DNA of 64,000 nucleotides from Helicobacter mustelae. GTDB lineage: Bacteria; Campylobacterota; Campylobacteria; Campylobacterales; Helicobacteraceae. The stretch is taken from contig NZ_LS483446.1 of NCBI RefSeq assembly GCF_900476215.1, forward strand, positions 1,240,001-1,304,000, read 5' to 3'. Below the pieces are notes generated by a model. The model was not told where the DNA came from. It was given only the letters and a program-made list of their open reading frames with translations, and did not search any database. The first letter of the stretch is position 1. Each line of letters begins with the position of its first letter. Positions 63,353-64,000 of this stretch are shown here, piece by piece. The position numbers and the translations under genes were made by a program.

Positions 63353-64000
63353 CTTCATCTCCTATTTGGATTAATCCTTGATCTGAGAGATTTTGTACAA
63401 TCTCTACGATCTTTCTCTGCGCCGCCTCAATATCACGTACCTTGACAGCACCCAAAAACTGCATTTCCTCAACAAATTGCTCACTTGCCCTTGTGCTCAT
63501 ATTGTCCAAAAATCTTTGCTTCAGCTCATCTGGAGCAGTCTTGAGCGCAAGGGTGAGTTCGCGCTTGTCCACGACTTTCAAAATCTCGCGAATGGCATTT
63601 TTGTCAAGCTTGGTGATATCTTCAAAAGTAAACATCATTTCTTTAATCTCACTAGCAAGCTGGGGTTCGAGTTGCTCGATATAAGAAATCGTAGTTTTTG
63701 CAGCCTTTTGTCCCAGACGATTGAACATCTCTGCCACCGCGCGCGGCCCACCGACCTCAACCTTATAGCTGGTAAGAGATTCGAGTTTGCCCTCTAAGAC
63801 TGTAGAGACTCTCTTGATGACTTGTGGAGGGATATCTCCTAGATTTGCCATGCGCACAGAAATTTTTGCCTTCATGTCATCCTGGAAATACCCCAGGGTC
63901 TCTGCAGCTGCCAAAGGTTCCATATGCGCTAGGATCAATGCAATGGTTTGAGGATGCTCATTGACAATAAAATCTGCGAGCTGCTGAGGGCGAACTTTTG
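63336..64000 (-). CDS. fliG: Flagellar motor switch protein FliG, C-terminal part (5' end outside window)
   Basis: FliG couples the stator to rotor rotation. About 221 residues are visible, the frame staying open to the right edge (KVRPQQLADFIVNEHPQTIALILAHM at the edge). The middle-domain EHPQTIALIL motif, GGPRAVAEMFNRLGQKAAK and the C-terminal torque helix DKRELTLALKTAPDELKQRFLDNMS are all present, the charged residues of the last helix included. Followed by fliH. Confidence 0.96.
   Translation of the reverse strand, partial: KVRPQQLADFIVNEHPQTIALILAHMEPLAAAETLGYFQDDMKAKISVRMANLGDIPPQVIKRVSTVLEGKLESLTSYKVEVGGPRAVAEMFNRLGQKAAKTTISYIEQLEPQLASEIKEMMFTFEDITKLDKNAIREILKVVDKRELTLALKTAPDELKQRFLDNMSTRASEQFVEEMQFLGAVKVRDIEAAQRKIVEIVQNLSDQGLIQIGDEDDIVE

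Overview
The window is a gene-dense stretch of an epsilonproteobacterial chromosome, most likely a non-pylori Helicobacter. The evidence is gene order: minD-minE-dprA-ruvX, the aminotransferase-murC-mutS2 block, ccoNOQP, rimO with a purine phosphoribosyltransferase, pbp2-engB-lptA-lptC-kdsC-rlpA-mltD-tatD-ribE-flhX, nadK-recN-NFACT, flgH-pseF-pseG-pseH and dxs-fliH-fliG all match blocks known from H. pylori. The complete branched-chain amino-acid operon, hisB, purH and PilT/pseudopilin genes are unlike H. pylori and more like Campylobacter, Wolinella or H. mustelae-type relatives. The species is inference; no 16S or other diagnostic gene is present.

Layout. 1-2.6 kb: end of lysS, glyA and a SPOR-domain membrane protein. 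2.6-3.4 kb: apparently non-coding. 3.4-3.8 kb: four tRNA genes (Gly-Leu-Cys-Ser, read leftward). 3.9-11.5 kb (+): aminotransferase, murC, a small membrane protein, mutS2, then minD-minE-dprA-ruvX behind a structured 260-base leader. 19.3-11.6 kb (-): one long run of abutting or overlapping genes, ccoN-ccoO-ccoQ-ccoP, a DUF4006 protein, a 35-residue membrane peptide, a TPM-like protein, a FixH-like protein, three pilin-like proteins, a PilT-type ATPase and a WecA-type transferase. 24.3-19.3 kb (-): TonB-dependent receptor with a perfect Fur box, then phosphoribosyltransferase, rimO and tilS. cysS follows on +. 34.6-26.4 kb (-): cell-envelope genes (tatD, mltD, rlpA, hisB, kdsC, lptC, lptA, engB, an acetyltransferase, mreD-like, pbp2). 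34.8-40.7 kb: ribE-flhX, a TauE-type permease, nadK-recN-NFACT and a small unknown protein. 46-41 kb (-): tlpD-pbp1A and DUF507-carA; fur on +. 50.4-46.5 kb (-): flgH followed by pseF-pseG-pseH-pseI for pseudaminic acid, the flagellin glycan. 50.5-60.7 kb (+): yqeY, ilvD-ilvB-ilvH-ilvC-ilvA, a flagellar rod protein, miaA and purH. 64-60.7 kb (-): fliG (cut by the window end), fliH and dxs.

How the genes work together. The window serves microaerobic respiration (cbb3 oxidase and assembly factors), cell-wall and LPS construction, flagellar assembly and glycosylation, iron control, and amino-acid, purine, riboflavin and isoprenoid synthesis. Two sequences matching the sigma-54 GG-N10-GC rule sit in front of flagellar genes (flgH and the rod protein), alongside extended -10 boxes (TGNTATAAT type) for housekeeping genes.

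No insertion sequence, CRISPR array, prophage or toxin-antitoxin pair was found. The best leads for something undescribed are the PilT/pseudopilin cluster welded to the cbb3 oxidase operon, the conserved-looking micro-gene in that operon, a leader before minD with two mutually exclusive stems, a FlgH lacking the lipoprotein cysteine, and the flagellar sigma-54 promoters. All functional calls come from reading motifs and gene order; no database search was possible.
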